From: Clostridium sp. UBA3947
GTDB lineage: Bacteria; Bacillota; Clostridia; Clostridiales; Clostridiaceae
Length of the DNA: 7,679 nucleotides
Direction: 5' to 3'
Assembly (NCBI GenBank): GCA_002385545.1
Contig: DGDR01000034.1
Location: forward strand, 1-7,679
The notes below the pieces were generated by a model. The model did not search any database, had not been told where the DNA came from, and saw nothing but the letters and a program-made list of their open reading frames with translations. The position numbers and the translations under genes were made by a program. Positions 7,215 to 7,679 of the stretch are shown piece by piece (position 1 is the first letter of the stretch; each line of letters starts with the position of its first letter).

Positions 7215-7482
7215 CTAAAGTATTAAATAAGGTTTCTTTTATTTTTTGAATCGTTAAGTCTTCACTTTGATTAATCAATTCAGCAATGGATTCAAGTATT
7301 TCTCTGTATTTATCTTCTTTTGATTGTATTGTAGTATGTTTCTTAATAGTAATAGTGTTATTATCATTCATTAAAAATTCTATCTCGTCACCGGGATGCA
7401 TATTTAATATTTCCCTGTACGCTTTAGGTATAACTACCCTTCCTAAATTATCAAGTGTTCTAGTTACTCCAATACTACTCAT
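7210..7482 (-). CDS. AbrB-family transcriptional regulator
   Basis: A 90-residue protein. Residues 1-48 are an AbrB/SpoVT swapped-hairpin DNA-binding domain: GVTRTLDNLGRVVIPKAYRE, then a GDEIEF strand and ITIKK. Aligned by eye to Bacillus subtilis AbrB, the DNA-contacting arginines R8, R15 and R23 are kept, while K9 is T and R24 is E. Residues about 53-90 do not resemble the AbrB C-terminal dimerisation domain; they are a charged, probably helical tail (KYREILESIAELI, then IQKIKETLFNTLE). The family binds DNA as dimers or tetramers and usually represses. Here it may regulate phage genes or mimic a host transition-state regulator; which one cannot be read from the sequence. The ATG at 7480-7482 is preceded by AAGGGGT (8-base spacing) inside the upstream gene. 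ATG and the upstream TAA share one base (TAATG), suggesting coupled translation. Confidence 0.88.
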   Translation of the reverse strand: MSSIGVTRTLDNLGRVVIPKAYREILNMHPGDEIEFLMNDNNTITIKKHTTIQSKEDKYREILESIAELINQSEDLTIQKIKETLFNTLE

Positions 7483-7679
7483 TAGTGATTACCCCTTTCT
7501 TTATCGTAAATGTTTTTTAAATATCCATAATAGGCTAAACCTATTGCGTCTGATACATCATAGTGTATTTTCTTAACATCACCTTTTTTAAATTTAGGAG
7601 TGTTAACACTATAATATTCATATTTTAATATATCTTTTAAATTAAGGTTAAAATCATCAATTATCTTTTGAACTACATC
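7482..7679 (-). CDS. C-terminal part of a RuvC-like Holliday junction resolvase (5' end outside window)
   Basis: Sixty-five codons and a TAA (complement of 7482-7484) are open from the right edge of the window, so only the C-terminus is seen. The visible sequence reads DVVQKIIDDF and onward to HYDVSDAIGLAYYGYLK (visible residues 39-55) and ends KERGNH. D41 and D44 in the motif DVSDAIGLA match the final catalytic D-x-x-D-A element of RuvC-type resolvases (D138 and D141 in Escherichia coli RuvC). Phages use such enzymes to resolve branched DNA before packaging. The N-terminal catalytic Asp and Glu cannot be checked here, and other RNase H-fold nucleases end in similar motifs, so the family call is moderate. 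The gene overlaps the abrB-like gene by one base, so the two are probably co-transcribed. Confidence 0.6.
   Translation of the reverse strand, partial: DVVQKIIDDFNLNLKDILKYEYYSVNTPKFKKGDVKKIHYDVSDAIGLAYYGYLKNIYDKERGNH

Noticed and set aside
7286..7576. Plus-strand open frame of 96 codons
   Set aside because: It lies antisense to the abrB-like gene and the resolvase-like gene, both of which have clear family motifs and ribosome binding support. The frame has no recognisable protein features of its own.

Overview
The window looks like a stretch of a low-GC bacteriophage or prophage genome whose host is probably a Bacillota (Clostridia-like) bacterium. The evidence is A+T-rich coding sequence, strong AGGAGGT-type ribosome binding sites, the standard genetic code (TAA and TGA stops), a Gram-positive style lysis cassette and an AbrB-type regulator. 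The phage assignment rests on the giant protein, the endolysin and the small membrane proteins. No capsid, portal or terminase gene lies inside the window.

Layout. Bases 1-5841 (+) are one open frame, cut by the left edge, encoding at least 1946 residues of a giant phage protein. It carries conserved N- and C-terminal blocks of the kind seen in giant phage internal/polyvalent proteins, and an embedded HEAAH zinc-metallopeptidase domain that resembles the anthrax lethal factor (M34/ATLF) class. Bases 5853-7124 (+) are a compact four-gene lysis cassette: an XhlA-like coiled-coil membrane protein, an endolysin (peptidoglycan-binding domain plus M15 peptidase), a small two-helix membrane protein, and a two-helix holin. 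The last three genes are tightly packed or overlapping. Bases 7125-7209 hold two hairpins that work as convergent terminators. Bases 7210-7679 (-) hold an AbrB-family regulator and, overlapping it by one base, the 3' end of a gene whose C-terminus matches the last catalytic motif of RuvC-like Holliday junction resolvases.

How it fits together. The plus strand looks like the end of a late operon (virion protein, then lysis). The minus strand looks like the end of a replication/recombination operon that meets it head-on. The giant protein is probably packaged and perhaps ejected with the DNA (inference). The lysis genes would open the membrane and the wall at the end of infection.

The strongest signal outside the genes is that the tetramer GATC does not occur anywhere in the 7679 bases. 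Other palindromic tetramers of identical base composition (AGCT, CATG, CTAG, GTAC, TGCA, ACGT, TCGA) are all present. This points to selection against a GATC-specific restriction system in the host range. I see no RNA gene, CRISPR array, insertion sequence or attachment site, and no gene-free stretch longer than about 90 bases.
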